64,000 nt of DNA. Origin: Corynebacterium sp. (GTDB lineage Bacteria > Actinomycetota > Actinomycetes > Mycobacteriales > Mycobacteriaceae). The notes under the pieces were generated by a model, which was not told the origin of the DNA, did no database searches, and worked only from the letters and a program-made list of their open reading frames with translations. Positions 8,701-17,499 of the stretch are shown one piece after another (position 1 is the stretch's first letter; each line of letters opens with the position of its first letter). The translations under genes and the position numbers were made by a program. The DNA lies in assembly GCF_030532325.1 (NCBI RefSeq), contig NZ_JAUNLS010000010.1, positions 1-64,000 of the forward strand, read 5' to 3'.

Positions 8701-10038
8701 ATGGCCAAGAAGTTCACCCCGATGACTGTGGCAGAAATTATCGACTGCTTTGTCCCCGCGCCCAACCCCTTCCGGTGGGAGGCCTTCGACGGCTCCTCCA
8801 CCGGACCGAGTGATTCCCCCTTTACCGTCAAGATCAACAGCCTGCAGGGCCTGTCCTACATCGCCACCCACCCCGGTGACGTCGGCTTTGCCCGCGCCTA
8901 CGTCACCGACGGCATCACCGTCGAGGGCGAGCACCCCGCTCACCCCTACGGCATCTTCGACGCCCTGCACGCCATGTATGACAAGTTCCGCACCCCGGAC
9001 GCCCGCACCCTGGCGCGCATCGTGCGCTCCCTGGCCTCCATGGGTGCGCTGCAGATCCAGCCCGTACCCGAGGTGGAGCGCGCCTCCTGGCTGCGCCGCA
9101 AGCTTCACGACGGCCTCTCGCGTCACTCCAAAGAGCGCGACGCCGAGGTGATCTCTGATCACTACGACGTGGGCAACGACTTTTACGAGCTCTTCTTGGG
9201 CAACTCCATGACCTACACCTGCGCCTACTACCCCAGCCCGGAGGCCACCCTCGACGAGGCCCAGGAGAACAAGTACCGCCTCATCTTTGACAAGCTGCGC
9301 CTCAAGGAAGGCGATCACCACCTCGACGTCGGCTGCGGCTGGGGCGGCATGGTGCGCTACGCCGCGCGCCGCGGCGTGCACTCCATCGGCGTGACCCTGT
9401 CCAAGGAGCAGGCCGAGTGGGGCCAGGCCAAGATCATCGAGGAGGGCCTGGAGGAGTTCGCGGAGATCCGCTTTATGGACTACCGCGACGTCACCGAGAG
9501 CGGCTTCGACGCCATCTCCTCCATCGGGCTCATCGAGCACATCGGCGTGCAGAACTACGCGGACTTCTTTAGCTTCCTGCACGGCAAGCTCAAGGTGGGC
9601 GGCATGATGCTCAACCACAACATCACCTACCCCGATAACCACAAGACCCCCAAGGGTGGGTTCATCGACCGCTACATCTTCCCCGACGGCGAGCTCACCG
9701 GCTCCGGCACCGTGACCAAGCGCATGCAGGACGCCGGCTTCGAGGTCATCCACACCGAGTCGCTGCGCTTTGACTACATGCGCACCCTGCACGCCTGGTG
9801 CGAGAACCTCAAGGAGAACTGGGATAAGGCCTGCTCCCTGGTGGGCCTGCCCACCGCCCGCCTGTGGGCCATCTACATGGCCGGCTCCGAGTGGGGCTTC
9901 GAGCACAATGTGGTCAACCTCTACCACTTCCTCGGCGTCAAGCTCGACGAGTCCGGTTCCCGCGCCGGCGTGCCCGAGCGCCGCTGGTGGAACGACAGCC
10001 GCTTCCCCGCCGAAGAGGCGGAGGAAAGCCACAGCTAG
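8701..10038 (+). CDS. tmsB: SAM-dependent fatty acyl methyltransferase (TmsB/UfaA1-type)
   Basis: The protein belongs to the cyclopropane-fatty-acid-synthase family. About 150 N-terminal residues precede a SAM-dependent methyltransferase with motif I LDVGCGWGG (about 208-216), the SDHYDVGNDFYELFLG motif and YTCAYYPSP, all typical of CFA/mycolic acid cyclases. Its partner directly downstream is an FAD oxidoreductase. That pair matches the tuberculostearic acid synthase genes tmsB/tmsA (Rv0447c and Rv0449c in M. tuberculosis), in which TmsB methylates C10 of oleoyl chains to a 10-methylene intermediate. A plain cyclopropane synthase would not need the reductase. Start ATG follows AAGAGGAAGAG. 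The family is certain; the product assignment rests on the pairing. Confidence 0.82.
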   Translation: MAKKFTPMTVAEIIDCFVPAPNPFRWEAFDGSSTGPSDSPFTVKINSLQGLSYIATHPGDVGFARAYVTDGITVEGEHPAHPYGIFDALHAMYDKFRTPDARTLARIVRSLASMGALQIQPVPEVERASWLRRKLHDGLSRHSKERDAEVISDHYDVGNDFYELFLGNSMTYTCAYYPSPEATLDEAQENKYRLIFDKLRLKEGDHHLDVGCGWGGMVRYAARRGVHSIGVTLSKEQAEWGQAKIIEEGLEEFAEIRFMDYRDVTESGFDAISSIGLIEHIGVQNYADFFSFLHGKLKVGGMMLNHNITYPDNHKTPKGGFIDRYIFPDGELTGSGTVTKRMQDAGFEVIHTESLRFDYMRTLHAWCENLKENWDKACSLVGLPTARLWAIYMAGSEWGFEHNVVNLYHFLGVKLDESGSRAGVPERRWWNDSRFPAEEAEESHS

Positions 10039-10050
10039 GAAGGAGTGCGG

Positions 10051-11538
10051 ATGAACATCTCAGATCTCAAGGAATTGCAGCCCCGCTCGGTGGATGCAGA
10101 GGACATCCGCCCGGTGGGCTGGGCGGCGCACCGGGAGGGCGTCGACAAGCTGCTCACGAGCTTCCGCGCGGTGCCGCGAGGACAACGCGTGCGCCTGGCC
10201 AAGAAGACCTCCAACCTCTTCCGCGCCCGCAGCGAGCAGCAAGCCGGTCTCGACGTCTCCGGGCTGGGCGGGGTCATCGCCATCGACCCGCAGGCGCGCA
10301 CTGCCGACGTGCAGGGCATGTGCACCTACGAGGACCTCGTGGACGCCACCCTCCCCTACGGGCTTATGCCCTTTGTGGTGCCGCAGCTGAAAACCATCAC
10401 CCTGGGTGGAGCGGTCACCGGCATGGGCGTGGAATCCACCAGCTTCCGCAACGGGCTGCCCCACGAATCCGTCATCGAGATGGACGTGCTCACCGGCACC
10501 GGGAAGATCCTCACCTGCTCGCGGGAGGAGAACGTGGATCTCTTCCGCCTCTTCCCCAACTCCTACGGCTCCCTGGGCTACGCGGTACGCCTCAAGATTG
10601 AGCTGGAGGAGGTCCCACCCTTCGTGGAGCTGCGCCAGCAGCGCTTCCACGACCTCGAGCAGCTCAGCCGGGTGCTCGCGGAGGTCTCCGAGTCCCACAC
10701 CTTCCAGGGCGAGCCGGTACACGGACTCGACGGCGTGGTCTTCTCCGAGGAGGAAAGCTACCTGGTCTTTGCCCGCTTCACCGAGGAGGAAGGCCCGGTT
10801 TCCGACTACACCCGGGAGAAGATCTACTACCGCAGCCTGCAGCACGAGAAGGGCATCCGCCGGGACCGGCTGAGCATCCGCGATTACATCTGGCGCTGGG
10901 ATACGGATTGGTTCTGGTGCTCGCGCGCCTTCGGTGCGCAGAACCCCACGGTACGCAAGGTGTGGCCGCGCCAGCTGCGCCGCAGCTCCTTTTACTGGAA
11001 GCTGGTGCGCCTGGACCGCAAGTACGAGCTGGAGTACAGCTTCATCAAAAAGCCCAAGGGCCTGCCGCGCGGTGAGCGAGTGGTGCAGGACATCGAGGTC
11101 ACCCCGGAGAACCTCCCGGAGTTCCTCCACTGGTTCTTCCACGCCTCCGACATCCAGCCGGTGTGGCTGTGCCCCATCCGCCTACGAGAGGGCGTCGAGG
11201 AGCTCGTGGGCACCGGGGATATTGCCGCGCGTGCGGAGTCCCCCTGGCCCGCCTATCCGCTCAAGCCCGGCACCACCTGGGTCAACGTGGGCTTCTGGTC
11301 CGGAGTGGAGGGCAATCACGTGGATCCTTCCGCGCCCGGCAACGGTGCCTTCAACCGCATCATTGAGGCCAAGGTCAGCGAGCTGGGCGGGCACAAGTCC
11401 CTCTACTCGGAGGCCTTCTACTCCCCCGAGGAGTTCGCCGAGCTCTACGGCGGGGACCTGCCGCAGCGCATCAAGGAGGTCACCGACCCCGACGGGCGCT
11501 TCCCGGGCCTCTACGAGAAGACCGTGGACGAGGCCTAA
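10051..11538 (+). CDS. tmsA: FAD-dependent reductase of 10-methylene fatty acids (TmsA-type)
   Basis: The 495 residues show an FAD-binding PCMH-type domain with SGLGGVIAIDPQARTADVQGMCTYEDL, LGGAVTGMGVESTSFRNGLPHE and LFPNSYGSLGYAVRLKIEL, the layout of the DHCR24/DWF1-like oxidoreductases. In the Tms pathway this enzyme reduces the 10-methylene intermediate made by TmsB to the 10-methyl branched chain. It starts 12 bases after tmsB. The ATG at 10051 sits 5 bases after AGGAG, while an in-frame GTG at 10045 overlaps that site, so 10051 is preferred. A shared terminator follows. A third gene, tmsC, is absent here. Confidence 0.82.
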   Translation: MNISDLKELQPRSVDAEDIRPVGWAAHREGVDKLLTSFRAVPRGQRVRLAKKTSNLFRARSEQQAGLDVSGLGGVIAIDPQARTADVQGMCTYEDLVDATLPYGLMPFVVPQLKTITLGGAVTGMGVESTSFRNGLPHESVIEMDVLTGTGKILTCSREENVDLFRLFPNSYGSLGYAVRLKIELEEVPPFVELRQQRFHDLEQLSRVLAEVSESHTFQGEPVHGLDGVVFSEEESYLVFARFTEEEGPVSDYTREKIYYRSLQHEKGIRRDRLSIRDYIWRWDTDWFWCSRAFGAQNPTVRKVWPRQLRRSSFYWKLVRLDRKYELEYSFIKKPKGLPRGERVVQDIEVTPENLPEFLHWFFHASDIQPVWLCPIRLREGVEELVGTGDIAARAESPWPAYPLKPGTTWVNVGFWSGVEGNHVDPSAPGNGAFNRIIEAKVSELGGHKSLYSEAFYSPEEFAELYGGDLPQRIKEVTDPDGRFPGLYEKTVDEA

Positions 11539-11589
11539 GCCAAGGCCTCAACCGAGGCCGAGGTCGCCGGGCCCCTCGGAAGCGCATAG

Positions 11590-11632
11590 CAAAAGTCCCG
11601 CCGCCACTGTGACAGTGACGGCGGGACTTAAA
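11590..11632. terminator. Bidirectional terminator between tmsA and rplO
   Basis: A stem of GTCCCGCCG (11595-11603) with CGGCGGGAC (11619-11627) encloses a second small palindrome, CACTGTGACAGTG. It is flanked by AAAA on the left, which is a T-run on the minus strand, and TTAAA on the right. It lies between two convergent genes and can end both. Confidence 0.8.
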
Positions 11633-11656
11633 CGTTATTCCAAGCCCTACTTGGCC

Positions 11657-12106
11657 CTACTTGGTTGCAGTGGCGGTGCCGCCAGCAGCCTCAATCTTCT
11701 CGATTGCGGACTTAGAGAACTTGTCAGCGGTGACATTCAGCTTGACGTTGATGTCGCCGTTGCCCAGAACCTTGACCGGCTGGTTAGCGCGGACGAGGCC
11801 GGCAGCTGCGATGTCGGCAACAGTGATGTCGCCGCCCTCTGCGAACTTAGCGGCCAGGTCAGACACGTTAACAACCTGGTACTCGACGTGGTTCGGGTTC
11901 TTGAAGCCCTTGAGCTTCGGCAGACGCATGTGGATCGGCATCTGGCCACCCTCGAAAGCAGCCGAAACCTGCTTACGAGCCTTGGTGCCCTTGGTACCGC
12001 GACCAGCGGTCTTACCCTTGGATGCCTCACCGCGGCCGACGCGGGTCTTGGGTTTGTTTGCTCCTGCGGATGGGCGCAGGTCGTGCAGCTTGATGATATC
12101 AGCCAT
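11657..12106 (-). CDS. rplO: 50S ribosomal protein L15
   Basis: L15 is a late-assembling large-subunit protein. The 149 residues show [34 protein letters not shown] and [18 protein letters not shown]. It is the last gene of the rpsH-rplO block, starting 3 bases after rpmD, and ends facing the tms operon instead of reading on to secY. Confidence 0.97.
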   Translation of the reverse strand: MADIIKLHDLRPSAGANKPKTRVGRGEASKGKTAGRGTKGTKARKQVSAAFEGGQMPIHMRLPKLKGFKNPNHVEYQVVNVSDLAAKFAEGGDITVADIAAAGLVRANQPVKVLGNGDINVKLNVTADKFSKSAIEKIEAAGGTATATK

Positions 12107-12109
12107 GGT

Positions 12110-12295
12110 TTACTCCCCTGCCACTTCTTCAACGGTGACCAGGTGGCGCACCTTCTGAACCATGCCGCGGATGATCGGGGTGTCCTGCTTAACCACAGTG
12201 TGACCGATGCGCTTGAGGCCCAGGGCCTCGATGTTCTTGCGGTGGTTCGGCTTGGTGCCCACGAGGCCCTTAACCTGAGTAATCTTCAGAGCCAT
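12110..12295 (-). CDS. rpmD: 50S ribosomal protein L30
   Basis: The 61-residue bacterial short form reads [20 protein letters not shown] and [20 protein letters not shown], the full L30 fold. It is packed 3 bases after rpsE and 3 bases before rplO. Confidence 0.97.
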   Translation of the reverse strand: MALKITQVKGLVGTKPNHRKNIEALGLKRIGHTVVKQDTPIIRGMVQKVRHLVTVEEVAGE

Positions 12296-12298
12296 TGC

Positions 12299-12931
12299 TT
12301 ATGCCTCCTGACCTGCGCGCTTACGCAGCATCTGGGCCGGTGCGACCTCCTCGAGGGACTTGCCGCGGCGAGCAGCAACTTCCTCGGGGCGAACCAGCTG
12401 CTTGAGGCCGTCCACGGTGGCGCGGACGACGTTGAGAGCGTTGTCGGAGCCCAGGGACTTCGACAGAATGTCCTGCACACCAGCGCACTCAAGCACCGGA
12501 CGTGCAGCACCGCCGGCGATGACACCAGTACCCGGAGCGGCCGGCTTCATCATGACGATGCCAGCTGCGTCGCGACCCTCAACCGGGTGGGTGATGGTGC
12601 CAGCAATCATCGGGACGCGGAAGAAGTTCTTGCGAGCCTCCTCGGCACCTTTCTGGATTGCGGCCGGGACTTCCTTGGCCTTGCCGTAGCCGACGCCGAC
12701 CATGCCCTGGCCGTCGCCCACCACGACGAGAGCGGTGAAGGACATGTTGCGGCCACCCTTAACGGTCTTGGAGACGCGGTTGATGGTGACTACGCGCTCG
12801 ATGTACTTATCGCGCTCGTTGTCCTGCTGATTGCGACGATCGTTGCGACGACCGCCGTGGCGACCGCCGTTGTTGCGGTCGTTGTTCTTCTCGGCGGAGC
12901 GTCCGCCGTCACGCTGTTCACGGTCCGACAT
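12299..12931 (-). CDS. rpsE: 30S ribosomal protein S5
   Basis: S5 shapes the mRNA entry channel and affects decoding accuracy. Residues 1-40 are a low-complexity Arg/Asn/Gly/Asp-rich extension typical of actinobacteria. The S5 N-terminal domain follows ([21 protein letters not shown], then [20 protein letters not shown]), then the C-terminal domain. The loop VSKTVKGGR, where spectinomycin-resistance changes arise, is of wild-type form. Confidence 0.97.
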   Translation of the reverse strand: MSDREQRDGGRSAEKNNDRNNGGRHGGRRNDRRNQQDNERDKYIERVVTINRVSKTVKGGRNMSFTALVVVGDGQGMVGVGYGKAKEVPAAIQKGAEEARKNFFRVPMIAGTITHPVEGRDAAGIVMMKPAAPGTGVIAGGAARPVLECAGVQDILSKSLGSDNALNVVRATVDGLKQLVRPEEVAARRGKSLEEVAPAQMLRKRAGQEA

Positions 12932-12971
12932 TAGGCGTTCCTTCCGTTGATGTTTCCGTTTGCCATGATCA

Positions 12972-13373
12972 TTAGAACTTCAGACCACCTTCACGAGCGG
13001 CGTCGGCAAGAGCTGCCACGCGGCCGTGGTACTTGTAGCCTGCACGGTCGAAGACAACTGCCTCGATGCCAGCGGCCTTGGCGCGCTCAGCGATGAGCTC
13101 GCCGACCTTGGCGGCCTTTGCCTTCTTGTCGCCCTCAAGCGCGCGCACGTCAGCTTCCATGGAGGAAGCAGCGACCAGGGTGTGGCCGGCCAGGTCGTCG
13201 ATGACCTGGACGTGCATGTGGCGGGAGGAGCGGTGGACAACCAGACGCGGTGCCTCAGGGGTGCCGCGCAGGGTCTTACGGATACGGAAGTGGCGGCGGG
13301 CACGTGCCTCGCGACGACGCGAGGAGATGTCCTTGCCAATCGGGGTGCGCTTTGCGTTCTCAGTGTTAGCCAT
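12972..13373 (-). CDS. rplR: 50S ribosomal protein L18
   Basis: L18 carries 5S rRNA into the central protuberance. The 133 residues include [36 protein letters not shown] and the ending [18 protein letters not shown]. The start ATG is 3 bases after rplF; 40 bases separate it from rpsE. Confidence 0.97.
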   Translation of the reverse strand: MANTENAKRTPIGKDISSRRREARARRHFRIRKTLRGTPEAPRLVVHRSSRHMHVQVIDDLAGHTLVAASSMEADVRALEGDKKAKAAKVGELIAERAKAAGIEAVVFDRAGYKYHGRVAALADAAREGGLKF

Positions 13374-13376
13374 TGC

Positions 13377-13913
13377 TTACTTACCCGTCTTTCCGACCTT
13401 GCGGCGGACCTGCTCGCCGTCGTAACGAATGCCCTTGCCCTTGTAAGGATCGTCCTTACGCAGGCGGCGGATGTACGCGGCAACCTGTCCGACCAGTTGC
13501 TTGTCAATACCAGAAACGGAGAGCTTGGTAGCGCCGTCCACAGCGAAGGTGATGCCCTCCGGAGCCTCGATGAGGATCGGGTGGGAGTAACCCAGGGAGA
13601 ACTCGAGGTCCTTGCCCTTCTGCTGGACACGGTAGCCGACACCGAAGATTTCCATCTTCTTGGTGTAGCCCTCGGTCACGCCAACAACGGCGTTGTTGAC
13701 GAGGGAGCGAGACAGGCCGTGCAGTGCGCGGTTCTTGCGGTCGTCGTTCGGGCGGGAGACCTTGATCTCGCCGTCCTCGACAGCCACGGTGATGGGCTCC
13801 GGAACCTCGACGGTCAGGGTGCCCTTAGCGCCCTTAACCTCAACGTCCTGGCCATTGATCTTGATTTCGACGCCGTTCGGGACGGCGATTGGTGCTAGAC
13901 CGATACGAGACAT
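13377..13913 (-). CDS. rplF: 50S ribosomal protein L6
   Basis: L6 lies near the factor-binding site. The 178 residues have two repeated RNA-binding domains and the C-terminal signature [20 protein letters not shown]. The N-terminus [19 protein letters not shown] is typical. Confidence 0.97.
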   Translation of the reverse strand: MSRIGLAPIAVPNGVEIKINGQDVEVKGAKGTLTVEVPEPITVAVEDGEIKVSRPNDDRKNRALHGLSRSLVNNAVVGVTEGYTKKMEIFGVGYRVQQKGKDLEFSLGYSHPILIEAPEGITFAVDGATKLSVSGIDKQLVGQVAAYIRRLRKDDPYKGKGIRYDGEQVRRKVGKTGK

Positions 13914-13927
13914 GTGTCAATCCTCCC

Positions 13928-14311
13928 TTACCAGACGTAGGCGAGAACTTCTCCGCCTACACCCTTCTCCTGAGCCTGACGGTCGGTCAGCAGACCCTGA
14001 GACGTGGAGATGATAGCCACGCCCAGGCCGCCCAGGACCTTCGGCAGATTGGTGGACTTTGCGTACACACGCAGACCCGGCTTAGACACGCGGCGCAGAC
14101 CGGACAGGGAGCGCTCGCGGTTGTTGTACTTCAGCTCAAGGGTCAGCTCGCGGCCCTCGACGGAGTAATCAGCGATGTAGCCTTCCTGCTTCAGGATCTC
14201 GGCAATGTTGGCCTTGATCTTGGAGGTCGGCATCGACACGGAGTCGTGGTGCGCGTGGTTAGCGTTGCGCACGCGCGACAGCATGTCGGCGATAGGATCA
14301 GTCATGGTCAT
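13928..14311 (-). CDS. rpsH: 30S ribosomal protein S8
   Basis: S8 binds 16S rRNA helix 21 and in E. coli represses the spc operon. The start was set to ATG 14311 because [20 protein letters not shown] matches the family. The frame remains open 62 codons further upstream but that part is not S8-like. The 127 residues include [16 protein letters not shown] and the C-terminal [20 protein letters not shown]. It is the first gene of its block because rplE has been separated from it by an 8-gene-length accessory segment of about 4.2 kb. Confidence 0.96.
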   Translation of the reverse strand: MTMTDPIADMLSRVRNANHAHHDSVSMPTSKIKANIAEILKQEGYIADYSVEGRELTLELKYNNRERSLSGLRRVSKPGLRVYAKSTNLPKVLGGLGVAIISTSQGLLTDRQAQEKGVGGEVLAYVW

Positions 14312-14711
14312 GGATGTGACCGTTACCTTTCTCGTTGCGGTTCCCTGTGTTTCTCCTAAGGACAACGTGCGATTCCTTAGGGCAACGTGCGATGCGCCAG
14401 CATCGCACCCACCAAAGCGTTTTCCGTGTGATTTCGGGCTACTCACGCTCCCCACGGTCAGTACCGTGAGGCGCTCGCCACCCTTTGATTCAGACAACGG
14501 TCCGCTATCTACGGCGGGGGGCCTACAACAAAGTTGATGTGTTCAATTCTTACGCGGCTTGACACTTTCTGCAGTTCAGGGCGCCAACTCCCGGGCGTGA
14601 TTGCCTCCGGAAATAGGCATGCTGGAACCTCAGCGCAAGTCCGTCGACTGACTCTACCGCCTCAGCTGCGGTTTTCCAAACTCGTCGCAGGTCGCGCGCT
14701 AGAGTGGCACC
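14312..14711. repeat. rpsH leader: 20-bp tandem repeat and hairpin
   Basis: The 400-base gap between rpsH and the divergent DUF6457 gene has no gene. A 20-bp unit around CAACGTGCGAT occurs at 14355-14374 and 14375-14394 with three mismatches. It runs directly into a perfect 9-bp hairpin, GTGCGATGC (14387-14395) with GCATCGCAC (14400-14408). All lie 44-97 bases upstream of rpsH and would be in or near its leader. At the other end TAGAGT (14700-14705) sits 6 bases before the plus-strand ATG at 14712 and may be the -10 box of a leaderless mRNA. Confidence 0.55.
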
Positions 14712-14960
14712 ATGACTGAATCTGCTGATCCCATCCGCACCGCACACCAGTGGCTTGAGGAGGCCGCAGAGATCCTCGGGGTGGAGCCCGCTGAGGCCAC
14801 CGCGCTCATCCGCGAGCTGCTTGATCTCACCAAGGACGTCGCCCACACCCAATCCCGCCCGGCCGCGCCCTTAACCGCCTACCTCGTGGGGCTTGCCTCC
14901 CAGGACAGCGACTCCGCCCGGGAGAGCATCACCAAGCTCAAGGAGGCGCTGAACAAGTGA
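14712..14960 (+). CDS. DUF6457 domain protein
   Basis: This 82-residue soluble, mostly helical, acidic protein (HQWLEEAAEILGVEPAEATALIRELLDLTKDVAHT) resembles the DUF6457 family, which in actinobacteria is often found beside molybdenum-cofactor or formate dehydrogenase genes. It overlaps fdhD by 4 bases (GTGA), so the two are probably translated together. That suggests a role in maturation of a molybdo-enzyme, but no activity is known. The product looks complete. No catalytic motif is visible. Confidence 0.7.
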   Translation: MTESADPIRTAHQWLEEAAEILGVEPAEATALIRELLDLTKDVAHTQSRPAAPLTAYLVGLASQDSDSARESITKLKEALNK

Positions 14961-15790
14961 GTGGGCGCGTCAATGCCACGTTCGCGGTGACCAAGGTGCG
15001 CCTCGATGACACCGGCGGCGTGGCACAGGTGGATACCCGCGGGGACGTCGTGGCCGGCGAGGAGCCGCTGGAGATCCGCGTGGGCGGCACCACCATCACC
15101 ACCACGATGCGCACCCCGGGCCACGACGTCGAGCTGGCCCACGGCTTCCTCCACTCGGAGGGCCACATCGCCCGGCTTAGCGACGTCTCCGAGGCCCGCT
15201 ACTGCGCCGGCTCCACCGTGGATGGGAAAAACACCTACAACCTGCTGGACGTGGACTTGGCCACCCACATTCCACTGAGCATCCAGGACGTGCGGCTGAC
15301 CACGACCACCTCCGCCTGCGGGGTGTGCGGCACCTCCTCCATTGAGGAGCTCACCAAGCGCAGCCGGTACGAGATTCCCCACATCCCCATCGACCCGCAG
15401 GTGGTAGCCGCGCTGCCGGGGAAGCTGCGCGCTGAGCAAAAGCAGTTCCGCAAGACTGGCGGCATCCACGCCGCGGGCGCATTTACCCTCGACGGCAAGC
15501 CTGTGGTCATCCGCGAGGACATCGGCCGCCACAACGCCGCGGACAAGGTCATTGGCCACCTGCTCATGGAGGACCGCCTGCCGGCCAGCGATCTCATCCT
15601 CGTGATGAGTTCTCGTGCCAGCTTCGAGCTGGTGCAGAAGGCCGCCATGGCCGGTTTCGGCATGCTGGTCGCTGTCTCCGCCGCCTCCTCCCTGGCCGTG
15701 GAGACCGCCCGCGAGACCGGCATGGCGCTGGTGGGTTTTGCCCGCGGGGATCGCTTCAATATCTACTCGGGTGAGCTGGCTACGCCCTAG
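14957..15790 (+). CDS. fdhD: Formate dehydrogenase accessory sulfurtransferase FdhD
   Basis: FdhD passes sulfur from a cysteine desulfurase to the molybdenum cofactor before its insertion into formate dehydrogenase. The 277 residues contain the catalytic pair in ACGVCG (Cys121 and Cys124), the cofactor-binding sequence TGGIHAAGAF, and DIGRHNAADKVIG. The start is GTG, overlapping the DUF6457 stop. No fdhF-type dehydrogenase gene lies in the window, so the client enzyme must be encoded elsewhere; the formate/nitrite channel nearby fits the theme. Confidence 0.95.
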   Translation: MSGRVNATFAVTKVRLDDTGGVAQVDTRGDVVAGEEPLEIRVGGTTITTTMRTPGHDVELAHGFLHSEGHIARLSDVSEARYCAGSTVDGKNTYNLLDVDLATHIPLSIQDVRLTTTTSACGVCGTSSIEELTKRSRYEIPHIPIDPQVVAALPGKLRAEQKQFRKTGGIHAAGAFTLDGKPVVIREDIGRHNAADKVIGHLLMEDRLPASDLILVMSSRASFELVQKAAMAGFGMLVAVSAASSLAVETARETGMALVGFARGDRFNIYSGELATP

Positions 15791-15840
15791 GCCCGAATTG
15801 TGAAGGCCTCGCCTCCAGCATGAGGGACGAGCCTCCGGCC

Positions 15841-16908
15841 TTAGGGTCGAGCCTCCGGCGCCGGGTTCTTGCGGGGACGAATCACCGCATTAGGCAAGGT
15901 GGGCGCCGGCAGCCAGGCCATGCCCTGAGCGTTGCGGTCAGGCCCGCCCTTGCCCACGTAGCCCTCGACCTTGCCGAAGCGCTCGGTGCGCTCATTCCAC
16001 TCTTCGCGCAGCGCGCGGATCTCCTCGTCGCTGCGCGCGATGAAGTTCCACCACATGACAATTTCCTCCCCGAAGGGCGTGCCACCCAGCAGCATCGCGC
16101 GGGCGGGCTCGGCACCGGTGTTCTCAAGGTGCAGGGTGCGGGCCCCGCAGCCGGTATAGCCCAAGGCCGCGCGCTCGATGGAGATGCCTTCAAGGGTGAG
16201 CTCGCCGGCATCGAGAAGCAGAGCGTGCTCAAAGTCCGGATTGACCTCAAGCTCCACGCGGGCCCCGGGCTCGAGGGTGAGCTCCGCGCCGAGAACCGGG
16301 CTGAAGGACTCCACGGGGCTGCGGGAGCCCGCGCATTCACCCAAGAAGACCAGGATGCTGCCCGCCTGCTCCCCGTTCTCATCGCGCAGCGGGGTACGCG
16401 GCGGAACGTAGTGCTCAAAGGCGCGCGAGGCGTGGTTGCGGGCGGAATCGGGAAGTGCGAGCCACAGCTGCACGCCGTGCAGGATGGTGGTGGCCTCTGT
16501 GGAAACCTCACTGTGGCAGATGCCTGCACCGGCGGTCATGAGGTTGACCTCGCCGGGGCGCACCAAGCCGGTGTGCCCGCCGGAATCGTGGTGCTCGATC
16601 TCGCCGGAGAAAAGCCAGCTCACCGTCTGCAGCCCGGTGTGCGGGTGCGGTGCGACGTCCATGCCACCGGTGACGGAGACATCATCCGGCCCGTAGTGGT
16701 CCACGAAGCACCAGGGCCCCACCATCGAGCGCTTCCTCTGCGGCAGCGTGCGCCGCACTGTCATCGCCCGCGGGCCGCCCAGGGGAACCTCGCGGGAGGT
16801 GATGATTTCTACTGGCACGAATTCACCGTGTGCCAAGTGCCTACCTGCCACGGTGCTGGGCTCGCCGCCGCAAACGTGCTCTTCGCTGTGCGCTTCCATG
16901 TTGCTCAT
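15841..16908 (-). CDS. Pirin family protein
   Basis: Pirins are bicupin proteins; some act as quercetin 2,3-dioxygenases and others as redox-responsive partners of metabolic enzymes. The 355 residues show the N-terminal cupin with metal ligands in DVAPHPHTGLQTVSWLF, IEHHDSGGH and GAGICHSE, and a C-terminal pirin cupin with GGTPFGEEIVMWWNF. The N-terminal 35 residues and the C-terminal tail are extra. It converges with fdhD, 50 bases apart, with no clear terminator between them. Its substrate cannot be inferred. Confidence 0.88.
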   Translation of the reverse strand: MSNMEAHSEEHVCGGEPSTVAGRHLAHGEFVPVEIITSREVPLGGPRAMTVRRTLPQRKRSMVGPWCFVDHYGPDDVSVTGGMDVAPHPHTGLQTVSWLFSGEIEHHDSGGHTGLVRPGEVNLMTAGAGICHSEVSTEATTILHGVQLWLALPDSARNHASRAFEHYVPPRTPLRDENGEQAGSILVFLGECAGSRSPVESFSPVLGAELTLEPGARVELEVNPDFEHALLLDAGELTLEGISIERAALGYTGCGARTLHLENTGAEPARAMLLGGTPFGEEIVMWWNFIARSDEEIRALREEWNERTERFGKVEGYVGKGGPDRNAQGMAWLPAPTLPNAVIRPRKNPAPEARP

Positions 16909-17063
16909 GGCTACAGCATAGGCAAGGAAGGCTGGGTTGTTGGCCCGGTGCGGGCTTCCCTGTCCCAGGCAGCCCCAGCCATATGTGCACTCACGCCCTC
17001 AATCGAAGGTTCCGGTTTTCAGCGCATTCCCGTTAAGCGCCTTTCCTGCGCCCCGTTTCACAG

Positions 17064-17159
17064 CCCGGCCCCACGGGGCCGGGATGCCAACAGGATTCGA
17101 CTTTCCTCACCACACATCGGCCGAATCCGCCCGGATCCCCGGCCAATGTAGTGAGGAAA
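17064..17159. repeat. Two hairpins in the 591-bp pirin-focA gap
   Basis: The gap 16909-17499 holds no credible gene. CCCGGCCC (17064-17071) pairs with GGGCCGGG (17076-17083). Further on, TTTCCTCAC (17102-17110) pairs perfectly with GTGAGGAAA (17151-17159), and inner CGGCC segments extend the stem. Neither has a T-run. The palindromic element at 17281-17347 and the focA terminator lie in the same gap. Confidence 0.6.
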
Positions 17160-17280
17160 GGTCAACATTCTTCACCGCCATCACCGCACAGGCTCTGGCG
17201 CGGACTCCTCCGGCGGGGAAGTTTCCCTCAGCCGGGCCGCAGCGGGAACAACGTGCAGCAGAGCGGGCAGCCCCGGGCAC

Positions 17281-17347
17281 GGTACGTTTTGACGAGAAAG
17301 CGGGTTGTGGGAACGTTTGCACACGCCGATGTTTGCGAAAACGTACC
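17281..17347. repeat. Dispersed palindromic intergenic element, copy 1
   Basis: Perfect 10-bp arms GGTACGTTTT (17281-17290) and AAAACGTACC (17338-17347) bound a 67-bp element. Its right end, GCGAAAACGTACCGCGG, recurs exactly in reverse complement at the left end of a second element at 30544-30609. The inner sequences differ apart from AAGCG near the left arm. Confidence 0.8.
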
Positions 17348-17416
17348 GCGGCTGAGGCGAAAATGCGGCTGCGGGACGCGGGCGAAGCGCACGGGCGAAG
17401 AGAAAGAAGAGAAAAC

Positions 17417-17448
17417 CGAAAAAGCGGCCCGGATAGAATCCAGGCCGC
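17417..17448 (-). terminator. Terminator of focA
   Basis: On the minus strand GCGGCC (17443-17448), an inner GGAT/ATCC pairing and GGCCGC (17424-17429) are followed by TTTTTCGG. It lies 50 bases past the focA stop. Confidence 0.8.
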
Positions 17449-17499
17449 CTCGTGGCTTAGGCAGCGCCAGAACGCGCCGCGTGAAGGGAGGGAGAAGGT

